32,581 nucleotides of DNA from JBOFEH01 sp051650265 (GCA_051650265.1 JBOFIR010000160.1:1-32581), one strand, 5' to 3'. Shown: positions 7,859-15,908, counted from the first letter of the stretch. Notes: generated by a model from the sequence alone, not told the origin. Numbers and translations: made by a program.

Positions 7859-8944
7859 ATGAATAATTATACTATAAATATGCCAAATTATACGATCGGT
7901 GAGCAAGCCATAAGTTGCTTGGGAGAGATTTGCAAAGCATTAGGAAACAGTGCAGTAATCATCGGTGGTAAAATGGCACTTGCGCAAACAGAGGAGCGTA
8001 TCACTGATACATTAGAAAATGCAGGAATAGCATCTATCCAAACAATTTGGTACGGTGGCGAATGTACACCAGCCAATATAGAGAAGATTAATGAGCAGCT
8101 AGAAGACTGTGAAAACACAGTGATTATTGGTGTAGGCGGAGGACGTGCATTAGATACAGCAAAGGCCGTTGCTGATGCAAAAGGGTTACCAATCGTAACA
8201 GTACCTACTATAGCAGCAACTTGTGCAGCAGCGACAAAACTTTCTGTAGTCTACGATGAAGAGGGTGTCTTTGATCAATTTTACTTCTATGAATTGCCAC
8301 CAAGCCATGTAGTGATTGATACAGCAGTGATTGCAAAGGCACCTGCAAAATACCTAAGAGCAGGTATGGGAGATACACTTGCAAAACATTATGAATGTAC
8401 TTTTGCTTCAAGTGGTAAGGCGCTTGATCACAACAGTGGATTAGCACGTGCCATGAGTAGTATGTGTGTGACACCACTACTTGAACATGGACAACGTGCT
8501 ATGGCAAGTGCGCAGGCGGGGGAAGTAAGTTTTGCGCTTGACCAAGTAGTTCTTGCGAATGTGATTACTACAGGTTTGGTATCTATGTTAATTGCTGAAG
8601 AATATAATGGTGCGATTGCACACTCACTATTTTATGGTTTGACACAGCTTCCACATATTGAAGAATACTATTTACATGGGGATGTGGTAGGGTATGGCGT
8701 ACTCGTACAACTCCTACTTGACGGTCGTGAGGAAGAAGTAAGAAAGCTCTATGGTTTTTTCAAAAAGGTGGGAATGCCCACATGTTTAGGCGCCATTGAA
8801 GTGCCTGCTGAAGAAGATATATTAATGCCTATATTAGAAAATGTATTAACACAGCCGGATATGGAGGTACTTCCTTACACAGTAACGGAAGAGATGCTTT
8901 TAAAGGCGATATGGGATTTGGAAAAAATAGAAAAGATAGGATAG
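7859..8944 (+). CDS. Iron-containing (group III) alcohol dehydrogenase family, GldA/HcxA-like
   Basis: The 361-aa protein has the NAD(P)-binding GGGRALDTAKAVAD segment (about 93-106), the TVPTIAATCAAAT loop (114-127) and the three metal ligands of the family, Asp172 (MGDTLAKHYE), His255 (IAHSLFYGL) and His273 (YLHGDVVGYG). GldA oxidises glycerol, while the related E. coli YbdH/HcxA reduces 2-oxo acids to 2-hydroxy acids. The next genes are a YjiH-type membrane protein and an aminotransferase; E. coli ybdH is also next to an aminotransferase gene, so a 2-oxo-acid reductase is favoured over a glycerol enzyme. The start is the ATG behind GGGAGG; the downstream gene begins within 10 bases of the stop. 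Confidence 0.85.
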   Translation: MNNYTINMPNYTIGEQAISCLGEICKALGNSAVIIGGKMALAQTEERITDTLENAGIASIQTIWYGGECTPANIEKINEQLEDCENTVIIGVGGGRALDTAKAVADAKGLPIVTVPTIAATCAAATKLSVVYDEEGVFDQFYFYELPPSHVVIDTAVIAKAPAKYLRAGMGDTLAKHYECTFASSGKALDHNSGLARAMSSMCVTPLLEHGQRAMASAQAGEVSFALDQVVLANVITTGLVSMLIAEEYNGAIAHSLFYGLTQLPHIEEYYLHGDVVGYGVLVQLLLDGREEEVRKLYGFFKKVGMPTCLGAIEVPAEEDILMPILENVLTQPDMEVLPYTVTEEMLLKAIWDLEKIEKIG

Positions 8945-8953
8945 GTGATCAAG

Positions 8954-10318
8954 ATGGATTTAGAAGTTGGCATTCAAAAAGAAAGTAAGGTCAGTCTTAA
9001 AAATCTCAGTAAGTTTATGATGTTTTCTCTGTTTGGAATCTGTATGTTCTTGATACCTGTAGGAACAGGGGAAAGTTTTAATACAGTGATTGGAATCATA
9101 TCAGATAGTATCAAAAGTGTTTGTGGACCAATCTTTCCAGCATTAGTAGCAGTGCTGATGATGTTAGGCGCGGGACTTGGTGTTGTAGATGCAATCTATA
9201 AGCCACAATGGATTCAAAATAATGAAACTTGTAAAAAGCTTTTTTCAAGCTCATTGCCTTATCTCCTTACTAAAGTAGGGGCGGCAATTGTATCACTCAT
9301 GGTCTTTCTTGGATTTGGCCCAGAGATGATCATTTCTGCAGATACGGGTGGTACAATGATGGGACTTGGTGCAACACTGATTGCGATTACAGTGCCACTG
9401 AGCTTTGTGTTGCCTTTCTTAACAGATAGTGGCATTATGGAGTTTTTAGGTGTGCTGCTCAAACCTGCTGTGCGTACATTATTCAAAGTGCCAGGGCGTG
9501 CATCAGTAGACCTTATTACTTCATGGTTTGGGGCTGCCAATGCAGCAGTCATCGTATCACGTGAGCAGTATATGAAAGGGTATTATACAGCACGTGAAAC
9601 AGCAACGATTATGACTAATTTCTCACTTGTGTCTATTCCATTTTGTCTTGTTGTATCAGGAACAATTGGTGTTGATCATTTATTCCCAGCATTTTATGGG
9701 ATCACATGTCTAGTGGGTATTTTATTGGCACTCATTATGCCACGTCTTGCACCACTTAGTAATTTACCAGACACTTATTATGAAGAAGTAGGCAAACAAA
9801 TCAATGAAGAGGTGCCAGAGGGGCGTCATATTCTGGGCCATGCGATGGAAGAGGCATGTGCACGTGCGGAGCAGTTTGAACCAAGTGGTATTTTTAATAG
9901 TGGAAAAGATGTGATCGGTGGCATCTTATTCAATCTGATTCCTACAGTAATTGCATGGGGAACAGTAGCACTTATCATTGTGGAATACACAAGTATACTC
10001 GATTGGGTATCTTATCCAATGGGACTTTATTTACAACTTCTTGGTGTAGAGCAGGCCTTCCAAGCGGCGCCAGCTACACTTGCAGGATTTGCAGATATGT
10101 TCATCCCTGCATTACTACTCACTTCTGTAGAATCTGTACAGACAAAGTTTATTGTAGGTTCACTGTCTCTTGTTCAAATCATTTATATGACAGAGGTTGG
10201 AGCGATTATTGTTCAATCCAAAGTACCAGTGGACATCAAGCGTCTTGCAATCATTTTCTTAGAGCGTACACTGATTGCTTTACCGATTATTGTGTTATTA
10301 AGTCACCTTGTTTTTTAG
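8954..10318 (+). CDS. YjiH-family membrane protein with nucleoside-recognition (Gate) domain
   Basis: The 454-aa integral membrane protein has about ten hydrophobic segments. Its centre, about 130-250, holds the Gate-type region (LTDSGIMEFLGVLLKPAVRTLFKVPGRAS in part, SWFGAANAAVIVSREQY) seen in YjiH and nucleoside-permease-like proteins, and the C-terminus has ETPALL-like FADMFIPALLLTSVES. Transport has been assumed for this family but the substrate is unknown. Given the flanking dehydrogenase and aminotransferase, an amino acid or hydroxy acid is a reasonable guess. The ATG at 8954 follows AGGTGA by five bases; a GTG at 8945 in the same frame directly after the previous stop is possible but less well placed. 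It is translationally close-coupled to its neighbours. Confidence 0.8.
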   Translation: MDLEVGIQKESKVSLKNLSKFMMFSLFGICMFLIPVGTGESFNTVIGIISDSIKSVCGPIFPALVAVLMMLGAGLGVVDAIYKPQWIQNNETCKKLFSSSLPYLLTKVGAAIVSLMVFLGFGPEMIISADTGGTMMGLGATLIAITVPLSFVLPFLTDSGIMEFLGVLLKPAVRTLFKVPGRASVDLITSWFGAANAAVIVSREQYMKGYYTARETATIMTNFSLVSIPFCLVVSGTIGVDHLFPAFYGITCLVGILLALIMPRLAPLSNLPDTYYEEVGKQINEEVPEGRHILGHAMEEACARAEQFEPSGIFNSGKDVIGGILFNLIPTVIAWGTVALIIVEYTSILDWVSYPMGLYLQLLGVEQAFQAAPATLAGFADMFIPALLLTSVESVQTKFIVGSLSLVQIIYMTEVGAIIVQSKVPVDIKRLAIIFLERTLIALPIIVLLSHLVF

Positions 10319-10330
10319 GAGGAAATACAT

Positions 10331-11494
10331 ATGAAACATCCGTTTATAGCAAAACGTTATTGGAATACAGAAATGACCCCTATGGGAAAAAGCGCGGATC
10401 TTGTCAGTCAGTTTGATGATGTGATTAATCTCAGTCTAGGGGATCCAGATCTTACAACAGATGAAAGGATTATTACCAAAGCTTTTGAAGATGCAAAGGC
10501 CGGACATACACATTATACCAATCCTCTAGGTGATCTAGAGCTTAGAGAAGAAATCGTTCACTATTATCAAGAGGAATATGGCTATAAAATAAGTAGTGAT
10601 GCGTGTTTGATTACAACAAGTGGATGCCATGCCATGTGGCTCATTATGGAGACAATTCTAGATGATGGGGATGAGGTTATCGTTATTGAACCTTATTTTA
10701 CACCTTATCCAGATCAGATTGCCCTAGCACGTGGCAAAGCAGTCTTTCTTAAGACAACAGAGGAAGAGGATTTCCAGATCAATATAGATGCACTAAAAAA
10801 ATGTATCACACACCGTACAAAAGCGATTATAGTCAACACACCGAGTAACCCAACAGGTGTCTGTCTGACCAAAGAGAGTTTAGAAAAAATTGCAGATGTT
10901 GCCATTACAAATGATCTCTTAGTGATTGCAGATGATATTTACACAGCATTTAGCTTCGAGGAACCTTTCCTTCCAATCACCACGCTGGAGGGGATGAAAG
11001 AACGCACCATTAGTATTCGTAGCTTCTCTAAAGATTATTGTATGACAGGATGGCGTATAGGGTATGTGATTGCTCCACCATTTCTCATTCAAATGATGAA
11101 AGCAATCAATGAGAACAATGTCTTCACTGCACCATCTATTTCTCAAAGAGCTGCGCTTCATGCACTGCGTATGCGTCATGAGATCCAGCCTGAGATTGTA
11201 GAGGCTTTCAAATCACGTGTAGACTATGCCTATAGTCGAATACAGATGATACCAAAACTTTCTGTATTGCCACCTAGAGGCAGTATCTATTTGTTTGTAA
11301 ATATCAAACAAACTGGGATGAGCTCAGCTGCGGTATGCGATTATTTGTTCCAGTCATGCCATATCCTTGCGATCCCAGGTAATGCATTTGGTGAATCAGG
11401 AGAAGGGTATATCCGATTGGCGATGACAGTAGGTGTAGATGTATTGGAGAAAGCTTTTGATCGTATAGCCTTAGATCCACTATTTAATGACTAA
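10331..11494 (+). CDS. PLP-dependent aminotransferase, class I/II
   Basis: The 387-aa protein shows the fold-type I aminotransferase pattern: GDPD near residue 37, TTSGCHAMWLI (about 95-105), the NTPSNPTG motif with Asn173, DDIY (201-204) contacting PLP, and the Schiff-base lysine Lys234 in SFSKDYCMTGWRIGY. The carboxylate-binding Arg is in YIRLAM near the end. It would move an amino group from an amino acid to 2-oxoglutarate or a similar acceptor. AGGAGG precedes the ATG, and the gap to the upstream gene is 12 bases, so this is the third gene of the operon. The product 2-oxo acid could feed the dehydrogenase. The amino acid used cannot be read from the sequence. Confidence 0.9.
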   Translation: MKHPFIAKRYWNTEMTPMGKSADLVSQFDDVINLSLGDPDLTTDERIITKAFEDAKAGHTHYTNPLGDLELREEIVHYYQEEYGYKISSDACLITTSGCHAMWLIMETILDDGDEVIVIEPYFTPYPDQIALARGKAVFLKTTEEEDFQINIDALKKCITHRTKAIIVNTPSNPTGVCLTKESLEKIADVAITNDLLVIADDIYTAFSFEEPFLPITTLEGMKERTISIRSFSKDYCMTGWRIGYVIAPPFLIQMMKAINENNVFTAPSISQRAALHALRMRHEIQPEIVEAFKSRVDYAYSRIQMIPKLSVLPPRGSIYLFVNIKQTGMSSAAVCDYLFQSCHILAIPGNAFGESGEGYIRLAMTVGVDVLEKAFDRIALDPLFND

Positions 11495-11509
11495 AAAATT
11501 AATAACTAA

Positions 11510-11548
11510 ACAAAAGGTGCTTTCCCTGTGAGGGAAGGCACCTTTTGT
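11510..11548. terminator. Strong hairpin terminator between convergent genes
   Basis: The arms 11510-11526 and 11532-11548 pair over 17 bp with one G-U pair and a 5-base loop. Flanking A-rich and TTTTGT ends suggest activity in both directions. Confidence 0.8.
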
Positions 11549-11553
11549 GTGGC

Positions 11554-11988
11554 TTAATGTTTTGTGCGCTCAGAGATTTTGGCATTCATACGTTTGGCTT
11601 CAGCACGGTAATACAGGTGAAAACCAAACCATATAAGAAATGAAACGGCAACCATCAATATAATAGCACTTAAAACAATAGCAACACCTGCTTCAATAGG
11701 GAGCCAATGTGCAAAATAGGCGACCATAAAGTATACGATCAATCCCCCACCCATATGGATGAGAATTTGTTGAGGATAGCTGAGCCTATCGTATTCATAG
11801 GCAACACCGAGTACTGTGAATACAGTAGCGACCAATATGCAACAGAGTGCCTGGGTAAGATAGTCCTCAGTAACCATTTGGAAGAAAGTATCTGCGCCAA
11901 AAGCTTTTGCAAAGAAAAGCATAAATGTAAAAATGGTACAACCAAAAGAAATGCCTATAATTATTTTTTTGAAAACTTGACTTAACAT
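11554..11988 (-). CDS. DUF3021 family membrane protein
   Basis: The 144-aa protein has four predicted membrane segments (about 8-28, 43-63, 75-95 and 100-125) and a positively charged tail (YYRAEAKRMNAKISERTK). This size and layout match DUF3021 proteins, which are encoded directly after small LytTR DNA-binding regulators. That is the case here: the LytTR gene ends 12 bases upstream, and a GGAGGAT-type site precedes the start. By analogy with LytTR regulatory systems the membrane partner may hold the regulator inactive. The signal is unknown. Confidence 0.75.
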   Translation of the reverse strand: MLSQVFKKIIIGISFGCTIFTFMLFFAKAFGADTFFQMVTEDYLTQALCCILVATVFTVLGVAYEYDRLSYPQQILIHMGGGLIVYFMVAYFAHWLPIEAGVAIVLSAIILMVAVSFLIWFGFHLYYRAEAKRMNAKISERTKH

Positions 11989-12000
11989 GGGTGATCCTCC

Positions 12001-12441
12001 TTATAATCCTAAATAGTTTTTGAATTCAGGTAAATATTTTCGGGAAATATAATCTTTTGAGCCGTTTTTGAGTTTGAGGTACATTGTGCCATTGAATGAG
12101 GGCTCTACAGAATCAAGAAAATTGAGATTGACAAGTGTGGTTTTTGAGATACGAAAGAAATCAGGGCCAAGAAGTTGTTCTACTTCATAGAGCCTTTTGG
12201 TACAACTATAGTGCTGCGTTTTGGTGTAGAGCATAAGTTGCTGATCCTCAGTACGGACCATATAGATTTCATCAGGTTTTAGAATATGGTAGGTATCTTC
12301 TTGTTTGACAGTTAAAGGAGTGGTGGTGTTTTTTTGCTCAAGAAGGGTGATGATTTGATTGATTTCAGGTGTAAGTGTAGGTGCATAAATAATGGCATAA
12401 GGCTGGGTTAAATCTTTTTGGAGTTTAATTTCAACGTTCAA
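12001..12441 (-). CDS. LytTR-family DNA-binding transcriptional regulator
   Basis: The 146-aa protein has no receiver domain. Residues about 1-45 form a short N-terminal beta/alpha segment (NVEIKLQKD, PYAIIYAPTLTPEINQIITLLEQ), and about 50-146 form a LytTR domain (DEIYMVRTEDQQLMLYT, RLYEVEQLLGPDFFRISKTTLVNLNFLDSV, LKLKNGSKDYISRKYLPEFKNYL). The frame is open up to an ATG at 12492, but that codon has no ribosome site and lies at a possible promoter. A TTG at 12441 lies exactly seven bases after AAAGGAG, and its product begins like other LytTR/DUF3021 pair proteins. It forms an operon with the DUF3021 gene and probably regulates itself. Confidence 0.85.
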   Translation of the reverse strand: MNVEIKLQKDLTQPYAIIYAPTLTPEINQIITLLEQKNTTTPLTVKQEDTYHILKPDEIYMVRTEDQQLMLYTKTQHYSCTKRLYEVEQLLGPDFFRISKTTLVNLNFLDSVEPSFNGTMYLKLKNGSKDYISRKYLPEFKNYLGL

Positions 12442-12594
12442 GAGAATGCTCCTTTCATTAAAGTAAATAGATTTGATAGTTGTAGTATACATTAAAAATA
12501 AATAAGTGAGTAAACTTTAGCAGTAAGTGGTAGGAATGAGGCTGTTACATGCAAAATAAGAAGTATGAAATGATTGGACTATATCAACCAATAC

Positions 12595-12623
12595 GTGACC
12601 TTTGGTCACTTTTGTTCTATAAT
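12595..12623 (+). promoter_or_regulatory. Malic enzyme promoter overlapped by a perfect dyad
   Basis: GTGACC (12595-12600), 17 bases and TATAAT (12618-12623) form a sigma-A-like promoter. The -35 is the left arm of the perfect inverted repeat GTGACC-TTT-GGTCAC (12595-12609), so a protein bound there would block polymerase. No regulator can be named. The rest of the 237-base gap to the LytTR gene shows no gene. Confidence 0.6.
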
Positions 12624-12678
12624 CTAAATTATTAGAAATACTATTATGCGCTTAAAAATAAAAATAGAGGTGAATAAG

Positions 12679-13857
12679 ATGAATTATAATGAAGAGGCAC
12701 TTGTATTACATCGTGAAAACAAGGGGAAGATTGCAGTTGCAAGTAAAGTTGGGGTAAGTAATCGTGATGAACTCAGTACAGCATATACACCAGGTGTAGC
12801 TGAGCCATGTCGTAAGATTCATGCCAATAAGGAAGAGGCCTATACTTATACAGCAAAGGGGAATCTTGTGGCTGTCGTATCAGACGGGACTGCAGTACTA
12901 GGACTTGGCAATATTGGACCAGAGGCAGCCATGCCTGTTATGGAAGGCAAGGCTATTTTATTCAAGGAGTTTGCCAATGTGGATGCTTTCCCGATCTGTT
13001 TAGATACCACAGATACAGAGGAGATTATTCGCACAGTGAAGCTGCTTGCACCAACTTTTGGTGGGGTGAATCTAGAAGATATTGCTTCACCAAAATGCTT
13101 TGAAATTGAGCGCCGCTTAGAAGAGGAACTTGATATTCCAGTATTTCATGATGACCAACATGGGACAGCGATCGTGGTGACAGCGGCACTTCTGAATGCC
13201 CTCAAAGTAGTTGGCAAAAAAGTTGAGGATATCAGAGTTGTACTCAATGGGCCAGGTAGCGCAGGAACAGCAATTATCAAGATGCTTCTTCATACAGGTG
13301 TAAAGCACATTATTGCTTGTGATGAAAATGGAATTCTTCATAAAGAACGTGAGATAGGCATCGTCGATCACAAGAAAGAACTTTGTGAAGTGACAAACTT
13401 AGAAGGCATGACAGGAACACTTAAAGATGCAGTTGTTGGCGCAGATGTATTTATTGGTGTATCTGTAGCAAATGCCCTTACAGGAGCAATGATCGAGACA
13501 ATGAATCAAGATCCGATTGTATTTGCTATGGCTAATCCAAATCCTGAGATTATGTATGATGAAGCGATTGCGGCAGGGGTAAAGGTTATGGGAACAGGGC
13601 GTTCAGACTTCCCAAATCAAATCAACAATGTACTGGCATTCCCAGGTGTATTTAGAGGCGCACTTGATGCGAGATCAAGAGATATCAACTATGATATGAA
13701 ACTTGCAGCAGCCAAGGCAATTGCAGACCTAATCAAGGAGGAAGAACTTTCTCCAGAATATGTGATTCCATCACCATTTGATGAGCGTGTGGCAAAGGTT
13801 GTAGCAGCTGCAGTTAAAGAAGCAGCAGTAAGTTCAGGTGTAGCACGTCTTTCTTAA
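12679..13857 (+). CDS. NAD(P)-dependent malic enzyme
   Basis: This enzyme converts L-malate to pyruvate and CO2 with reduction of NAD(P)+. The 392-aa length is that of the short bacterial form without a phosphotransacetylase domain. Seen are the N-terminal AYTPGVAEPCRKIH with the catalytic Tyr, VSDGTAVLGLGNIGPEAAMPVMEGKA in part, the metal-binding DIASPKCFEIE and FHDDQHGTAIV, the Rossmann GPGSAGTAI and the C-terminal MANPNPEI and GRSDFPNQINNVLAFPG. The ATG at 12679 follows AGAGGTG by about six bases; the frame is open 33 bases further up but without a site. It is a single-gene unit. The cofactor choice cannot be read with confidence. Confidence 0.95.
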   Translation: MNYNEEALVLHRENKGKIAVASKVGVSNRDELSTAYTPGVAEPCRKIHANKEEAYTYTAKGNLVAVVSDGTAVLGLGNIGPEAAMPVMEGKAILFKEFANVDAFPICLDTTDTEEIIRTVKLLAPTFGGVNLEDIASPKCFEIERRLEEELDIPVFHDDQHGTAIVVTAALLNALKVVGKKVEDIRVVLNGPGSAGTAIIKMLLHTGVKHIIACDENGILHKEREIGIVDHKKELCEVTNLEGMTGTLKDAVVGADVFIGVSVANALTGAMIETMNQDPIVFAMANPNPEIMYDEAIAAGVKVMGTGRSDFPNQINNVLAFPGVFRGALDARSRDINYDMKLAAAKAIADLIKEEELSPEYVIPSPFDERVAKVVAAAVKEAAVSSGVARLS

Positions 13858-13891
13858 ATTTTTAAAAGAGGTGTGACAGCATAAAAGTTTT

Positions 13892-13907
13892 TGGCAATAT
13901 TGTTGCA
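13892..13907 (+). promoter_or_regulatory. Sigma-54-type (-24/-12) promoter before the amtB locus
   Basis: TGGCAAT-ATTG-TTGCA fits the sigma-54 pattern TGGCAC-N5-TTGCA with exact GG-to-GC spacing. An alternative sigma-A reading exists (TTGTTG at 13900, 16 bases, TACAAT at 13922-13927), so the call is not certain. Confidence 0.5.
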
Positions 13908-13972
13908 AGTGGTGCATAGAATACAATATGTTTTTTCAAACACACTTCGAAGTGAATAAAATGTAAGTTATC

Positions 13973-14057
13973 AAGGGAGATAATGTATAAACCTCAGGGG
14001 ATATATGTGATCTCCCTTCTTTTATTTGGTAGGAAGGTGTGGTCTTCTACACTTTCA
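13973..14057 (+). promoter_or_regulatory. Structured leader before amtB
   Basis: The 5' leader can form two hairpins: AAGGGAGAT (13973-13981) with ATCTCCCTT (14010-14018), followed by a T-rich stretch as in an attenuator, and an 8-bp stem (about 14034-14057) just before the ribosome site. A perfect CACTTCGAAGTG dyad lies upstream near 13943. No known riboswitch class is recognised. Confidence 0.4.
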
Positions 14058-14078
14058 AATAAAAAGGAGTGAAGTCTT

Positions 14079-14460
14079 ATGACGATTAATTACGGAGATA
14101 GTGCGTTTGTATTGATTTGTACAGCCATGTTTTTTTGATGACACCTGGATTAGCCTTTTTTTATGGTGGCATGGTGAGGCGAAAAAATGTGCTCAATACT
14201 ATGCTTTCAACATTCATAGCCTGTGGATTAGCAGCTGTATTGTGGATTGTTTTAGGATATTCTTTAAGTTTTGGGGATAATCATCTTGGAATTATCGGAG
14301 GATTCAGTTATTTGTTCTTTAATGGTGTCAGTACAAAACCGAATCCACTCTATGCATCAACAATACCCGAGACATTGTTTGCAGCCTATCAAATGATGTT
14401 TGCGATTATCACACCGGCACTCATGACTGGTGCATTAGAAGGGTGCATAAAATTAGTGGG
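14079..14460 (+). pseudogene. amtB: amtB ammonium transporter, frameshifted and cut short
   Basis: AmtB carries ammonium into the cell. The ATG at 14079 follows AAGGAG and begins MTINYGDSAFVLICTAMFF, then stops at 14136-14138. The family sequence goes on in another frame as FLMTPGLAFFYGGMVRRKNVLNTMLSTF (in part). The frame is lost in a run of seven T (14130-14136); eight T would restore it. The second part runs normally to MMFAIITPALMTGAL, about residue 120 of the roughly 400 expected, then runs into unrelated codons and a stop at 14460. All later membrane segments are missing. Directly after this point a headless glnB begins, so a deletion has joined the two. Confidence 0.85.
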
Positions 14461-14718
14461 GTAACCATCAGTCAGGTACTTGGCTGTGGCAATCAGCATG
14501 GATGGACGGAGTATTATAGAAGCAGCGAGGTATTGATGAATGTGTTGCCTAAGATTGAGTTAAAGTTTGTACTTGAAGATGAGCGTGTAGAGGAGATTAT
14601 TGAGTTAATCATTCAGGTCACACGTACGGGAGAAGTGGGAGATGGCAAAATTTTTGTCACAGACTTAGAGGATTGTATCCGAATTCGTACAGGAGAACGA
14701 GGAAATAAAGCAATCTAA
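14443..14718 (+). pseudogene. P-II nitrogen regulator, N-terminal part missing
   Basis: The frame encodes KISGVTISQVLGCGNQHGWTEYY (in part) with the T-loop and its Tyr, then VLPKIELKFVLEDERVEEIIELI, GEVGDGKIFV and CIRIRTGERG, all hallmarks of GlnB/GlnK proteins. The first 30 or so residues of the family (beta strand 1 and most of helix 1) are missing. Its only upstream start is a GTG inside the amtB remnant without a ribosome site. It is either a separate glnK or the C-terminal part of an amtB-P-II fusion gene, which is known in some anaerobes. In both cases an internal deletion of roughly 1 kb explains the present form. Confidence 0.85.
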
Positions 14719-14789
14719 AGCATGTCAACTTATTTGCTTGATGAATATGATACAGTATGACCCTAATGTTAAGAGGAGGCATACGCACT

Positions 14790-14954
14790 ATGAGAAGTCT
14801 AAAATATTGGTGTTTAGGCATTCTTCTTGTTATTCTTCTAACACTTATTGGATGGAGTTACAGCGAGATGAAAACAGCCCCAGTTGATACAACACAAACA
14901 ACCATGACAACAAGCGGAGCAAATACCACTACATTAGAGGCAGAGTTACAATAA
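14790..14954 (+). CDS. Small membrane protein of unknown function
   Basis: This 54-aa protein has an N-terminal membrane segment (about residues 7-24, CLGILLVILLTLIGW) followed by a Thr-rich tail (TTQTTMTTSGANTTT), probably outside the membrane. The ATG follows GAGGAGG by 10 bases. An open frame extends back to 14757 without a site. It directly follows the P-II remnant and may have belonged to the ammonium operon. No family is recognised. Confidence 0.55.
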   Translation: MRSLKYWCLGILLVILLTLIGWSYSEMKTAPVDTTQTTMTTSGANTTTLEAELQ

Positions 14955-14960
14955 TACAAA

Positions 14961-14990
14961 ACCGTAGATTCAATATCTACGGTCTTTGCA
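14961..14990 (+). terminator. Hairpin terminator after the amtB locus
   Basis: ACCGTAGAT (14961-14969) pairs perfectly with ATCTACGGT (14975-14983) around a 5-base loop, followed by a short CTTTG tail. The tail is weak for an intrinsic terminator. Confidence 0.6.
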
Positions 14991-15100
14991 TGTAAGGGGG
15001 CCCTAGCGAAGATGGAACTTTATTTTATAATACAATACAATTATAATAGATATGGAAATTATAAATAAGGTGCTTTAGAGGTTAAGAAAAGGAGAAAAGT

Positions 15101-15865
15101 ATGGAATTTGTGAGATTACTAGTCATTATTTGTCCCCTTGTTTTTATTGCAGGATTTGTAGATGCAATAGCAGGTGGAGGCGGTATTATTTCTATACCAG
15201 CGTATTTGTTTGCAGGACTTCCCGCACATTATGCTGCGGGGTGTAATAAATTTTCAGCAAGCTTAGGCACTGTGATGGCAGCAGGGAAATACATAAAAAG
15301 CGGGAAGGTAAAATGGCGTATTGCAATTTGCTCAGCTATTGGTGCTATAGGAGGGGCTAGCATTGGGACAACATTAGCCTTATATGTGAGTGAAGGGACA
15401 CTCAAAACCTTATTACTTGTGGCATTGCCACTAGTAGCAATCTTTTTATTCACACAAAAAAATATAGGGGATCAAGCAGTTGAAAGAAGTTATAGCCCTA
15501 AGCGCGTGAGTCTCTATGCACTGGGAATAGGTGTGGTGATCGGTGGTTATGATGGGCTGATAGGACCAGGGACGGGTACGTTCTTGATTTTGGCTTTTTC
15601 AAGTATACTAGGACTGGAGCTTGTGACATCTTCAGGGTGTGCAAAGGTATCTAATCTTGCATCGAACCTCACTTCAGTTGTGCTTTTTATACTGAATGGA
15701 AAAGTTATTTTTATGATTGCTATACCAGCGGCATTATGCAGTATGGCTGGTGGATATATAGGGGCAAAATGTGCAATTAAGGGTGGCGCAAAGTATGTTC
15801 GCTATGCGATGTTCATTGTATTAGGATTATTATTTGTGAAGACAGCGTATGAGTTTCTCGTATAA
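15101..15865 (+). CDS. TSUP-family permease (TauE/SafE)
   Basis: The 254-aa integral membrane protein has seven to eight hydrophobic segments and the two family repeats: FVDAIAGGGGIISIPAYLFAGLPAHYA (in part) near the N-terminus, and GGYDGLIGPGTGTFLILAFSSILG in the second half. TSUP proteins are linked to export of sulfite or other small sulfur or organic anions. AAGGAGA precedes the ATG. It stands alone between a terminator and the next promoter. The substrate cannot be inferred here. Confidence 0.85.
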   Translation: MEFVRLLVIICPLVFIAGFVDAIAGGGGIISIPAYLFAGLPAHYAAGCNKFSASLGTVMAAGKYIKSGKVKWRIAICSAIGAIGGASIGTTLALYVSEGTLKTLLLVALPLVAIFLFTQKNIGDQAVERSYSPKRVSLYALGIGVVIGGYDGLIGPGTGTFLILAFSSILGLELVTSSGCAKVSNLASNLTSVVLFILNGKVIFMIAIPAALCSMAGGYIGAKCAIKGGAKYVRYAMFIVLGLLFVKTAYEFLV

Positions 15866-15879
15866 TTGTAGAAAATTTA

Positions 15880-15908
15880 TTGACGATTAACTCCGAGAGT
15901 GCTATCTT
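15880..15908 (+). promoter_or_regulatory. Promoter of the pantothenate uptake-coaX operon
   Basis: TTGACG (15880-15885), 17 bases and TATCTT (15903-15908) lie about 64 bases before the ATG at 15972. A short hairpin (TCTTCGC-ATG-GCGGAGA, about 15931-15947) lies in the leader just before the ribosome site and could affect translation. Confidence 0.55.

Noticed and set aside
9955..10416. 153-codon plus-strand frame across the end of the YjiH gene
   Set aside because: It lies out of frame over two real genes; the composition is Cys- and Tyr-rich as expected for a shadow frame.
13973..14057. Amt leader considered as a known riboswitch or ANTAR-type dual hairpin
   Set aside because: The loops are not the conserved hexaloops of ANTAR targets, and no known riboswitch core was recognised.
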